Assembly: GCA_964572725.1 (NCBI GenBank)
Contig: CAZNFW010000027.1
Coordinates: forward strand, 1-39,190
From: Rosettibacter sp964572725
GTDB lineage: Bacteria; Bacteroidota; Ignavibacteria; Ignavibacteriales; Melioribacteraceae
DNA length: 39,190 nucleotides
Reading direction: 5' to 3'
Under the pieces are notes generated by a model. The model did no database searches. It saw nothing but the letters and a program-made list of their open reading frames with translations, and was not told where the DNA came from. The translations under genes and the position numbers were made by a program. Shown here piece after piece: positions 10,801 through 18,853 of this stretch (the first letter of the stretch is position 1; each line of letters starts with the position of its first letter).

Positions 10801-10890
10801 TCTAATTCGTGCCCATTGTTGTCCTTCCAAAATTGAGTTATTAAGAATTAATAAGAAAAGAGTAAAAAATATTGTAATAATCTTTTTCAT
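7876..10890 (-). CDS. TonB-dependent outer-membrane receptor with carboxypeptidase-regulatory-like N-terminus
   Basis: A 1004-residue protein with a signal peptide ending near LEGQQ. Residues ~28-110 are a CarboxypepD_reg-like beta-sandwich (GKVFDRTTKEPLPGANILV). The plug follows, with SAEKIRELPDASAAAALSRL, RLPGISLQQGD and VVLLNGVQLPST (about 135-240), and then a long 22-strand-type barrel ending in aromatic YEF. The plug motifs resemble the TonB receptor group common in Caulobacter and Xanthomonas carbohydrate loci more than SusC, and no SusD gene is adjacent. The likely job is energised uptake of oligosaccharides into the periplasm; the ligand is inferred from the neighbouring glycosidases. 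GAGGAGG lies before the ATG. A sigma-70-like promoter is seen about 90 bp upstream. Confidence 0.88.
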   Translation of the reverse strand: MKKIITIFFTLFLLILNNSILEGQQWARIRGKVFDRTTKEPLPGANILVLNTSLGAASDFEGEYVLNHVPAGRQSIKVSYIGYKDTVLVIDVQAGKTIQLDFDLIPQALTAMEIVITAQAKGQREAINQQLTSNTIKNVVSAEKIRELPDASAAAALSRLPGISLQQGDKIVVRGIQAKQNVVLLNGVQLPSTDISDRSVNLGFISSNMLSGIEVIKVLTPDMDANALGGVVNLRIMEAPKGFHYDVLTQGVYNSQDRTTDNYKFWASVSNRFFNDKFGLFAQANIDRTNGGGDYTSGGFTILDDKAPFGQAAYKMDSFTFTDQEHIVSNVGGSIVFDYLFPEGKIIFQNSLSHNANDLADYRTVLNFSQNLGTYSLFRDKNKRDLLINALSAEYNFGRLKAELSLSHSFSQKKTDLRYGDPGQNFGFDDNYPFGIKGYSGGKPIPITYTPQSDLFTPEDVYKIAIDDSSIYRAKMSGWAVMRWEAFKQNLYTAKADFTLPAALTKYINAEFKAGAKYDRSVRKNDIEGAYHRVGDNDMYIGAVDLIPRNPSRPLSPTYPLMLNEIMNWNYGSERGKYFLDGDYPINYVVDKGLMDVFLPKARSGWGLSRHVANSERNDFNGTETFAAGYLMSTLKIGPRLTLIGGIRYEQYDMDYKANFVYVTHSVDGVSLLFDTLNTVKRSDKNWFPNIHLQYKITDWADIRLAYSKAISRPDYLAIMPNIYYAPNEETVFGNPYLKPTVINNYDASIYLYSNRIGLFTISGFYKKMKDVFYQTRMYYQNLRYFNTNFIDSAAFRAVGITDVPEPSELVTVYLNNPNPGYVRGFEIEWQSNLWYLPKPFNSLVVSINYTRTWSSMEYLRIENIDSTYKQGIFTRHKYKTEVKTFKSRLLYQGDHILNLTVGFDYKGFSGRVSYNLQDAVTSSVGLRPEEDAITGTIPRWDISFKQRLPIEGLSISFNGVNLFRDAVKTYRTFRRPNQTEPVSNLITTSYSPSFYELVLRYEF

Positions 10891-11285
10891 GGATTCCCTC
10901 CTCTTTGTATCATTTTTTATAATTATTATTACGAAATAACAGAGAGTTATACTGATTTAATAATTATTAAACCGTTTCATTTTATCAATAAACAATTTAA
11001 AATGCAAGTAAAAAATTTTTATGAAAAAAATTTTTTTACTTTACAACAATAATGCCATTTAAAAATTTTTCATTACTATTAATAAAAGAGTAGCAAATTA
11101 GAAATCTTAATTCATGTGATGCCGAAAATTTATTATCTACTTTCATAAATTTATAATGTGCTTGATAAACTAATGTAATTCATTAATAACTTTTTTTCTT
11201 ATTAACTTTATGTACTGTCAAAAATTCAGTTTATATTGATAACAAAACATACTCTAATTTGATAATCAAACATAATCACAGAATT
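10891..11285. other. Intergenic region between GH97 and the TonB receptor
   Basis: 395 bp without a supported gene. It contains the candidate receptor promoter and the A/T-tract inverted repeat at 11008-11044. No GC-rich terminator is seen after the GH97 stop, so partial read-through into the receptor is possible. Confidence 0.5.
10979..11007 (-). promoter_or_regulatory. Candidate sigma-70-type promoter of the TonB receptor gene
   Basis: The minus strand shows TTGCAT (11007-11002), a 17-bp spacer and TAAAAT (10984-10979), about 90 bp upstream of the receptor ATG. Directly upstream, bases 11008-11044 are alternating A- and T-tracts that could act as an UP element. The hexamers are 4/6 and 5/6 matches, and chance matches are common in DNA this AT-rich. 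Confidence 0.35.
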
Positions 11286-13235
11286 TTAGTTAGTCTTAAT
11301 CACAAATCCACCATAAGGATGAAGATTTATTTTTAAGGGTTTAGATAAATTCACATCATGCCTTAAAAAATGTTTTTCATCATCAGAATCTGTGATGATA
11401 AAACCTTTTGAATTCTTACTAAGGAATGAAACATTCAATTCAATTGTACGTGTTGAGTTTTCACCATTAATGCCTGCAATGTACCACATATCTCCTTTCT
11501 TTCTTGCAAGTATCACAAACTTACCTGGATATCCATCAATAAATTTCACATCATCCCATGTGTTGGGTACTGTACGCATGAATTCTATTACGAAATCTTC
11601 CTGTTTTGCCATTCCCTCTGGTGTTTCTGCGATGTGTTGAATACCGGATGTATACAATACCGATAAAGCTATTTCGAAACCTTTTGTTGTTCGACGTTGA
11701 ATGTTTGGTATACCTGAAAAATTAACTGGAGTAAAATCCATCGGATCAAAAAGATTTCGTGTAAAAGGAATAACTGTGCAATGCCATGGTTGATTATCAG
11801 CAAAATATTGACTAAATGTAACATATTCCATTCCACGTATGCCTTCCATGCTTACTAAATTTGGATAGGTTCTATGCCAACCTCTTGGATAAGTGCACCC
11901 ATGGAAGTTTACAGCAAGATTAAATTTTGCAGCATCTTTCAATATATCGATGTAGTATTTCATCATCGATTGTCCATCTCCACCAAAAAAATCCACTTTG
12001 ACGCCTGCTATTCCTATCTCTTTTAATTTTTGGAATTCAATTTTTCTTGACTCTCTTGTAAGCATCCTGTCACGTGGAGATAGAGTTGTTGAATTCCAAT
12101 CACCTGCGGAGTTGTACCACAGCAAAATCTTTATATTTTTTGTTTTTGCATAGTCTGTCAATTCTTTGATCTTGTCGTACCCGATTTTTGTATCCCAGAA
12201 TGCATCAATCAGGCAGTATCTCCACTGCATATCTGCTGCAAAATCAATGTAGCGCTTTTGTACATCATAAATAGTGGAATCATCTTTCAGAATTACCCAG
12301 CTCCATGAAGCAATACCAGGTTCAAGCCACGATGAAACATCGTATTGAGCAGGATTTGCTAAATCTGTTCCCAAAGTTGATTCAACCAAGCCAGCCAAAT
12401 TATCAGCTATTGCAATAATGCGCCAAGGTGTATACCAGGGCAAATTTGATTCAGGCAAATATGGTTCGCCAGATCTGCTTTCCTGTGGTTGAGGAAATTG
12501 AATAGTGTACTCGCCATCTGGCGAAAATTGACTTAACCGTGTGCCGCAATAATTTGTATCCACAGCAGTTTCAGTAATACAAATCCAGAAATTCATGTAT
12601 TTAAAAAGTGCCGGCATGATCCATCCTGCTTGATAAGGTGCTGGAGTGCCAACAGGTATTTCTAATTGATAATATTCTTCATACGAAGGTTGAGTGAAAC
12701 ACCATCCAGTTCGTGCATCAGGACAAGGTTGTAAAAATCCCATTGCTGATACATCGAAATGAAATGAAGATATTTCATTTAAAATTTTCACCTTGTCAAC
12801 AGTTTTACCCGGGAAATAATATCTGAACGCAACCCCATTATTCGAAACCTGAAAAATTATTTCATACGACTTCTGATTCTCACTTCTTAAATAGAATGTT
12901 CTTTTGTTTCCTTCATAGTAGCAAATTGATTTCTTTCCATGCAAAAGTGTGTATTTATCATTTACTTTAATTTCATTAGATACTGAATCTAAAGACAGAT
13001 TCTGAGTAAAATCTTCATCACTGCGAATTATGCCCAATCTCGATTCTTTTAGAATTACAGAACCATTATAAAAAACCGAGTATACTGGCTTTCCATAATC
13101 AGTAATCCAGAATTGTACATTAATTTTCTGATTTGGACTTTGAATAGAATATCTTACGTTGCACAAATAATCTTTGAAACAAAAAACAATTGTAATCAAA
13201 ACTATCAGCTGCAGAATGTTATTTTTCGTATTCAT
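11286..13235 (-). CDS. Glycoside hydrolase family 97, retaining alpha-galactosidase-like
   Basis: A 649-residue protein with a short N-terminal signal sequence. It shows GH97 order: an N-terminal beta-sandwich (about 25-280) with PGKTVDKVKI and GWIMPALFKY, a central TIM barrel (about 290-560) with GVKVDFFGGDGQ and SMEGIRGMEY, and a C-terminal all-beta domain ending HPYGGFVI. The aspartate at residue 415 lies where the retaining branch (Bacteroides BtGH97b type) has its nucleophile, and Glu470 is a good acid/base candidate; the inverting SusB branch lacks the nucleophilic Asp. Family knowledge therefore favours alpha-galactosidase-like or related retaining activity in the periplasm. The specificity (alpha-galactoside or beta-L-arabinopyranoside) is not decided by sequence. 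The start is accepted from the signal peptide; its Shine-Dalgarno is weak. Confidence 0.88.
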   Translation of the reverse strand: MNTKNNILQLIVLITIVFCFKDYLCNVRYSIQSPNQKINVQFWITDYGKPVYSVFYNGSVILKESRLGIIRSDEDFTQNLSLDSVSNEIKVNDKYTLLHGKKSICYYEGNKRTFYLRSENQKSYEIIFQVSNNGVAFRYYFPGKTVDKVKILNEISSFHFDVSAMGFLQPCPDARTGWCFTQPSYEEYYQLEIPVGTPAPYQAGWIMPALFKYMNFWICITETAVDTNYCGTRLSQFSPDGEYTIQFPQPQESRSGEPYLPESNLPWYTPWRIIAIADNLAGLVESTLGTDLANPAQYDVSSWLEPGIASWSWVILKDDSTIYDVQKRYIDFAADMQWRYCLIDAFWDTKIGYDKIKELTDYAKTKNIKILLWYNSAGDWNSTTLSPRDRMLTRESRKIEFQKLKEIGIAGVKVDFFGGDGQSMMKYYIDILKDAAKFNLAVNFHGCTYPRGWHRTYPNLVSMEGIRGMEYVTFSQYFADNQPWHCTVIPFTRNLFDPMDFTPVNFSGIPNIQRRTTKGFEIALSVLYTSGIQHIAETPEGMAKQEDFVIEFMRTVPNTWDDVKFIDGYPGKFVILARKKGDMWYIAGINGENSTRTIELNVSFLSKNSKGFIITDSDDEKHFLRHDVNLSKPLKINLHPYGGFVIKTN

Positions 13236-13736
13236 TATCAGTATTATCTCATCTTATTCTTTAATTAACATCTAATTAAAATAATTCTTAATACAAACTG
13301 GTTAATTGTGACCAATATGTATTTCTGATTTACATTATCACATCAAAGTATATCGTAAGTTGATTTATGTGTATAAATTTCAAAAATTTTTCCGTAAGAT
13401 TAATTTGTTATTTGAAAAATGAAATCACGATTCTGTTTTAATATCATTTATAACATCAAACTAATAATGTTTTGAGTGAGAAAATTGATTGATTAAATTA
13501 TTTTAAAAATAATCTCTTACTAAAAAATAGAAATAACTTTCCCTTGTTTATTTTATAAAATTAATTTTATTCTTCTACTAATTTTTGTTTTTGAAATAAT
13601 CTCTTCACAATATTTTTGTATTTATAATTTTACACAAATAAAAATTTCACATAGGAAATTATCTTTATACAAAATAAGGAATGAGATAAATTCTATATAA
13701 CCAAACATTGTCAATAATTAACCACATAGCGGCAAT
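13236..13736. other. Intergenic region upstream of GH97
   Basis: 501 bp of very AT-rich DNA with no supported gene. It holds the 21-bp-spaced repeat pair at 13699-13732. Nearer the gene it has a TGGTCA-N4-TAACCA imperfect palindrome (minus strand, 13314-13299), in which TTGGTC (13315-13310) could be a -35 box followed 16 bp later by TATTAA. Promoter assignment here is weak. Confidence 0.4.
13699..13732 (-). promoter_or_regulatory. Candidate XylR-type operator (direct repeat, 21-bp spacing) upstream of GH97
   Basis: On the plus strand, half-sites AACCAAACATTGT (13699-13711) and AACCACATAGCGG (13720-13732) start exactly 21 bp apart. The second matches the epimerase-promoter half-site AACCAAATTGCGA at 10 of 13 positions. 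A TTGACA hexamer (minus, 13714-13709) lies between them, but no good -10 follows. The site is about 465 bp upstream of GH97, so the target is uncertain. Confidence 0.35.
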
Positions 13737-14876
13737 TTAATGCGGCTGGTGAAGTTTGCGAAATTCTCTTAGTCCAATTCCTTTTTCTCTTTTAAAATAT
13801 CTCGAAATATGTTCAGCATCTGTAAAATTAAATAATGAAGTGATTTCACAAATCGGGAAGTCAGTTTCGATAAGAAGTTTGGATATCAATTCTATTCTTT
13901 CATGTTGAATTTGGTCGTAAATTGTTCTATTGACAATTCTCTTAAATCTTCTCTCAAGTGTTCTTCTGCTTAAACATGTTGAATTAACAACATCTTTAAC
14001 TTTGATTTTATTTTTTGCATTAATTTTTATGAACTGAATTGCTTTGGCTACTTCACTGTCATCTACTGCAAGAATATCAGTTGATTGTCTTTGAACAATA
14101 TGAGTTGGAGATACCAAAATATATTCGCTGTAAGTTTTTTTATTTTCAATCATGTTATCCATAAGTTTAGCTGCTTGGAAACCTGCAGCTTCGACATTCA
14201 AAGCAATGCTTGTAAGCGGGGGATCACTTAATTCACATACCATTGGGTCATTGTCCACTCCAATAACAGCAACATCATCAGGCACTTTTATATTTATCAA
14301 TTTACATACTTCAAGAATATGTTGTCCACGGTCATCATTACAGGCAAATATTCCTACAGGTTTTGGTAAAGATTGAATCCATTTGATTAAACATTGTTGT
14401 TCAATTTTAGTGTAATTACTTTTTGTTTTTTTTGGTTGTTGGTAGTTATAAGTTTTGAAACCTGCTTCGTCAATAAATTTATTAAAATAATATTTGCGTC
14501 CAATTGACCAGTCATAATTATCAAAACCACAGAATGCAAAATATTTGAATCCTTTTTCTATGAAGTGTTCTGCAGCCATTTTTGCAATTGAACTAGAATC
14601 GGTTTTAATCACTGGTAAATTTTTTGGATATCTTGAATCATGAATTGCAAGAATTGTAGGCTTTTTAAGTTTCAGAAGTTCTTTAGTGATTAAAGAATCC
14701 CTCATTATTATTCCATCAGGATTCCAGTTTTTTAGATGAGGCACAGATGATTTTAAGTCAATTGGTTCTTTATAAAACGACCATGGACCATGTAATTTAG
14801 AATATCTTGTAATGCCAATAATTAATTGTCTGCCGAATGCTCTTGATGTTTCAAGAAGTAATAAGATTCTTTTCAT
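13737..14876 (-). CDS. XylR-like transcriptional regulator (LacI-type sensor, AraC-type HTH)
   Basis: About 379 residues, close to E. coli XylR (392). The N-terminus lacks a DNA-binding domain and begins directly with a periplasmic-binding-protein-like sensor (residues ~1-265), with ETSRAFGRQLIIGI, GIFACNDDRGQHILEVC and VIGVDNDPM. The C-terminal ~110 residues hold two AraC helix-turn-helix motifs (STCLSRRTLERRFKRIV and ICEITSLFNFTDAEHISRYF). In this family a pentose bound by the sensor triggers activation from direct-repeat half-sites spaced about two helical turns. The neighbours suggest L-arabinose or a related sugar as effector. ATG 14876 is preferred; a TTG six bases upstream is the alternative. 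It starts 71 bp after the GH127 stop with no terminator between. Confidence 0.87.
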   Translation of the reverse strand: MKRILLLLETSRAFGRQLIIGITRYSKLHGPWSFYKEPIDLKSSVPHLKNWNPDGIIMRDSLITKELLKLKKPTILAIHDSRYPKNLPVIKTDSSSIAKMAAEHFIEKGFKYFAFCGFDNYDWSIGRKYYFNKFIDEAGFKTYNYQQPKKTKSNYTKIEQQCLIKWIQSLPKPVGIFACNDDRGQHILEVCKLINIKVPDDVAVIGVDNDPMVCELSDPPLTSIALNVEAAGFQAAKLMDNMIENKKTYSEYILVSPTHIVQRQSTDILAVDDSEVAKAIQFIKINAKNKIKVKDVVNSTCLSRRTLERRFKRIVNRTIYDQIQHERIELISKLLIETDFPICEITSLFNFTDAEHISRYFKREKGIGLREFRKLHQPH

Positions 14877-14947
14877 AACCAAAATTTACCAAACATGGTC
14901 AAATCTATTGTTATTATTGTTATAAATTCCATCATTAAAATAAATTT

Positions 14948-16885
14948 TTATTTTCTATCAAACCATACTTTCATTTTTCCAATTCCCCTATTTGACCATA
15001 AATAATAAGGAATTAATTTTATCTCTGAACCATCAATCATTCCCTTCAATGAAATAAATTTTTCTCCTGCAATATTCATTTCATCAGTATAAAAAATTAT
15101 ATCGCTTGGGATATAAATTTCATCAATATTTTTATTATCAATTTCTTCTGCACAATATACAATTGGACCATATTCAATAGCAATTTTGTTACTATCCTCT
15201 TTTACTTTTTCATTTGCAATAACTTTATGAACTGTCATTGGTAAATCAAGTTCTATTTTATCTCCTTTCTTCCATTTTTTTGATATTTCGATATAACCTT
15301 TATTTAATTTAATTGTTTCTTCTTTGCCATTAATCATAATTTTAGAATTATTAGAATAAGAATTTACATAAGAATATAAATCTCCCGGAAGAGGTTTATT
15401 TAATACCCATCCCGGCAAACGAATTTTAAGAGTGAATGTTTGTTCTTCGTCTGGATTAATAACAATGCCTACCTTCCCATTCCATGGATAATTTGTTTGC
15501 TGAACTAAACTAATTTTTTTGTTATTAATTGATACTTGCATGGAGCTGGAGATAAATAAATTTATATAAATACTATCATCATTTATTGCATAAATTAATT
15601 CAGGCATAGAAGGTATAAAGCGAATTAAATTTGTTGGACAGCATGAACAATCAAACCAGGGTTGTCTTGTGCATGAGCCCATATTAAATTCAAATTTGCC
15701 ATCTGATTCAAGAGGATTGGGATAGAAAAAATTTTTGCCGTCTAAAGATATACCAGCAATTAATCCGTTATAAAGAGTTCTTTCAATAACATCATAAAAT
15801 TTAGAATCACCATTTAAAAGAAATAATCTATGATTCCAATATACACTTGCTATTGCTGCACAAGTTTCGTTGTATGCTGTAAGATTAGGAAGTTCATAAT
15901 TATTGCCAAAAGATTCTCCTTCATGTCTCGAACCCAATCCGCCTGTGATATACATTTTTTTATAAACAATGTTTTCCCAAATTTTCGTTACTGCATTTAA
16001 ATAATCAGTATCTTTATATATCGCAGCAATGTCAGTCATTCCAGCATACATATACAAAGCTCTTACTGCATGCCCCACTGCTTCTGTTTGTTTTGTAACA
16101 GGTAAATGATCCTGACTATATTCTCCATATAAATTATGTGTAGTTGAATCGCCCCTGATATCAAGAAAAAATTTAGCTAACTTAAGATACTTATTTTCAT
16201 GAGTAATTTGATAAAGTTTAATCAGTCCTGTTTCAACTATTTGATGACCCGGCGGTGTATGTAATTTATTAGGACCAAAATTTTCAACCAATAAATTTGC
16301 ATTTTTAATTGCTATATCCAGAAAATTTCGTTTGCCTGTTGCCCAGTAATGTGCTGCTGCAGCTTCGAATAAATGGCCGCTGTTATATAATTCATGACTG
16401 CTAATTTCATTTTCCCATCTTGTTTTGGAAGGTTTTACCCACCATGCAGGCGGCTTTTCACGATTAATTGTAAACCAAGTTGTAATATATCCATCTTCTT
16501 CCTGACCAATTTTAATTATGGCAATTATAGAATCTAAATATGCATCTAAATTAGGGTCATACTTGTTCATTAAAGAATACGAAGCACCTTCAATAATTTT
16601 ATACAAATCCGTATCATCAAAAGGCATCTTACCTTTATATGCTCCTTCCTTTTTACCACCTGCTATCAAAAAATTTTCTATGCGTCCTTCTTTATCACAT
16701 TTATCAAATGCATACTTAATTGTAGTATCCTGAACAATTCTAATCTTGGGCAACCAAAAATTATCATTGAGAACAATGTTTTTTATATTAACAGGTGATA
16801 TTGGATAGTATAAATATTTTGAATAATTCTGGGATAAAATTAGTGATGCTGATATAACAATAAATGATAACAATAATTTTTTCAT
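14948..16885 (-). CDS. GH127 beta-L-arabinofuranosidase (DUF1680 family)
   Basis: A 645-residue protein with a signal peptide (MKKLLLSFIVISASLILSQN). It has an (alpha/alpha)6 barrel followed by beta-sandwich domains, as in Bifidobacterium HypBA1. The zinc and catalytic residues known for that enzyme can be matched: Glu324 (in HEGESFG), Glu340 and Cys342 (in YNETCA), and Cys415/Cys416 (in CSCCPTN). The family cleaves terminal beta-L-arabinofuranosyl units using the zinc-bound cysteine as nucleophile, releasing L-arabinose. This fits AraB, the symporter and the epimerase upstream. The signal peptide indicates action in the periplasm. A 250-bp gap separates it from araB, so it may have its own promoter or be read through. 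A weak AGAG lies seven bases before the ATG. Confidence 0.88.
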   Translation of the reverse strand: MKKLLLSFIVISASLILSQNYSKYLYYPISPVNIKNIVLNDNFWLPKIRIVQDTTIKYAFDKCDKEGRIENFLIAGGKKEGAYKGKMPFDDTDLYKIIEGASYSLMNKYDPNLDAYLDSIIAIIKIGQEEDGYITTWFTINREKPPAWWVKPSKTRWENEISSHELYNSGHLFEAAAAHYWATGKRNFLDIAIKNANLLVENFGPNKLHTPPGHQIVETGLIKLYQITHENKYLKLAKFFLDIRGDSTTHNLYGEYSQDHLPVTKQTEAVGHAVRALYMYAGMTDIAAIYKDTDYLNAVTKIWENIVYKKMYITGGLGSRHEGESFGNNYELPNLTAYNETCAAIASVYWNHRLFLLNGDSKFYDVIERTLYNGLIAGISLDGKNFFYPNPLESDGKFEFNMGSCTRQPWFDCSCCPTNLIRFIPSMPELIYAINDDSIYINLFISSSMQVSINNKKISLVQQTNYPWNGKVGIVINPDEEQTFTLKIRLPGWVLNKPLPGDLYSYVNSYSNNSKIMINGKEETIKLNKGYIEISKKWKKGDKIELDLPMTVHKVIANEKVKEDSNKIAIEYGPIVYCAEEIDNKNIDEIYIPSDIIFYTDEMNIAGEKFISLKGMIDGSEIKLIPYYLWSNRGIGKMKVWFDRK

Positions 16886-17135
16886 TTCAAATCTCTACCT
16901 ATGAATATTTAATTTAATTTCATCATATATTTTTGTCAGAACCTGAGAAGAATTGTTTTTAAATATATCAATCAATATTTAGAAAAAACTAATTATAAAT
17001 TAATAATCAGAAACAAGAGCTTAAAGTACAAAAAGAACAATTTGCATTTTAAATAGAGAGATTTGACAATTAAAAACTCATGAACATGGATAGAGATTTA
17101 CATGTATTTATTTATTGCATCTACATAAATCATTC

Positions 17136-18836
17136 TTATTTTTTCATTCTTACTTCATCACGAATATCCAACAATTCTTTCATTACATTGAACAAAGATC
17201 CATTCCAATTTTTTGTACCAAAAGCATCGTGCAACTGTCGATATAAAGCATAAAGTTTTTTATAGGTTTTATGAAATTCTTCATTTGGATAATAAGTTTT
17301 ACTTAAACTGGTCATTGCTGCTTGTGCATCTTTAACAGAATCATAGCCTCCCTTTTGTTTTCCGGCAGCTACAGCAGCAAAAATTGCTGCACCCAATGCT
17401 GGAGTTTGCTCACTCTTAGAAATTTTCATAGGTCTGCCAATTACATCTGCATAAATTTGCATCATTAATGGATTTTTGACTGCCAATCCTCCACAATTAA
17501 CCACATCTTTAATTTTAACTCCATATTCTTCAATTCTATCAATTATAGTTAAAGCACCAAAAGCAGTAGCTTCAATTAATGCGCGATAAATTTCGTGTGG
17601 TGTTGTATGAAGTGTCTGACCAATTAACAATCCTGCCAATCGAACATCAACAAGAATTGTTCTATTTCCATTATTCCAATCAAGAGCTAATAAGCCAGAT
17701 TCACCGGGTAATAATTCAGAAGCAGCTTTTTCGAGATTAATAAATTTTTCTTCTACTGTTGAACCATATTTTTCTGGGGTAAGATAATTTACGAACCACA
17801 ACAAAATATCACCGACAGCAGATTGACCTGCTTCAATTCCATAATAACCATTCATAACTGAGCCATCAACAATACCACATACACCTTCAATATCTTTAAG
17901 CGGTTTTTGATTATTCCATACCATAATATCGCAGGTACTTGTGCCAATTATTTTTACCATTGTTTCTTCAGTAATTCCAGCACCAACTGCCCCCATATGA
18001 GCATCAAAAGCGCCTACAGCTATGGCAACATTTTCAGATAATTCTAATTTTTCAGCCCATTCTTTGCAAAGATTACCTGCCAGGTTTTCTGCACTATAAG
18101 TACTTTCGTATAATTTATCACGAAGTTGTTCTAAACCGGGAGAGAGTGATTTTAAAAATTCTTTATCAGGCAATCCACCCCATTGTAAATTATACATAGC
18201 TTTATGTCCTGCAGCGCAAATACTTCTTTTTATATTATCTGGTTTAGTATTTCCAGTTAAAACTGCCGGTATCCAATCACAAATTTCTATCCAGCTGTAT
18301 GTATCATCGAATAAATCTGGGTCAACATTTTTGCAATGAAGAATTTTACTCCAGAACCATTCTGATGAATATTTGCCGCCGATCTTTGATAAATACTGAG
18401 GACGAATTTTAGATGCTAATTCTGTAATCTGTTCTGCTTCCTGAAAACTTGTATGGTCTTTCCACAACCAAACCATTGCATTTGGATTATCTTTATATTT
18501 TTCTTTGAAACACATTGGCAGTCCATTTTCATCAACTGGCATCGGACTGCTGCCTGTTGTATCAATCCCAATTCCAATTACATCATCATTATTAAAATTA
18601 GGTTCAACTTCTTTCGATTTTTTTAATGCTTCTTTTATTGTTGATTCAATGCCAAGTAAATAATCTGCTGGATTTTGTCTTGCTAGATTGGGGTTATCAG
18701 AATCAATGATAACCCCGTCTTTTCCGGATGGATATGGAAATACATGACTTGCAATTTCTTTTCCATCAGAAACTCTAACTATTAATGAACGGCACGAATT
18801 TGTGCCAAAGTCGAGACCAATAACATATTTGCTCAT
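17136..18836 (-). CDS. araB: Ribulokinase
   Basis: 566 residues, the same length as E. coli AraB. It is a FGGY-family sugar kinase with the N-terminal ATPase motif IGLDFGTNSCRSLIV, the ribulokinase-typical DSDNPNLARQNPADYL, MVWLWKDHTSFQEA, and the C-terminal phosphate and adenosine motifs GTSTCDIMVW and NCGGLAVKNPLMMQI. It phosphorylates L-ribulose to L-ribulose 5-phosphate in the cytoplasm, the second step of L-arabinose catabolism. AGAGGT precedes the ATG. It lies 17 bp after the symporter and forms one operon with it and the epimerase. AraA (isomerase) and AraD (4-epimerase) are not in this window and must be elsewhere if the route is complete. Confidence 0.93.
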   Translation of the reverse strand: MSKYVIGLDFGTNSCRSLIVRVSDGKEIASHVFPYPSGKDGVIIDSDNPNLARQNPADYLLGIESTIKEALKKSKEVEPNFNNDDVIGIGIDTTGSSPMPVDENGLPMCFKEKYKDNPNAMVWLWKDHTSFQEAEQITELASKIRPQYLSKIGGKYSSEWFWSKILHCKNVDPDLFDDTYSWIEICDWIPAVLTGNTKPDNIKRSICAAGHKAMYNLQWGGLPDKEFLKSLSPGLEQLRDKLYESTYSAENLAGNLCKEWAEKLELSENVAIAVGAFDAHMGAVGAGITEETMVKIIGTSTCDIMVWNNQKPLKDIEGVCGIVDGSVMNGYYGIEAGQSAVGDILLWFVNYLTPEKYGSTVEEKFINLEKAASELLPGESGLLALDWNNGNRTILVDVRLAGLLIGQTLHTTPHEIYRALIEATAFGALTIIDRIEEYGVKIKDVVNCGGLAVKNPLMMQIYADVIGRPMKISKSEQTPALGAAIFAAVAAGKQKGGYDSVKDAQAAMTSLSKTYYPNEEFHKTYKKLYALYRQLHDAFGTKNWNGSLFNVMKELLDIRDEVRMKK

Positions 18837-18853
18837 ATCAACCTCTTAAAAAA

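Noticed and set aside
7876..10890. TonB receptor as a SusC protein
   Set aside because: No SusD gene is adjacent and the plug motifs fit another TonB receptor group better.
11008..11044. A/T-tract inverted repeat as a terminator for GH97
   Set aside because: No GC pairs, and it lies about 240 bp past the stop and directly above a plausible promoter; an UP-like element is more likely.
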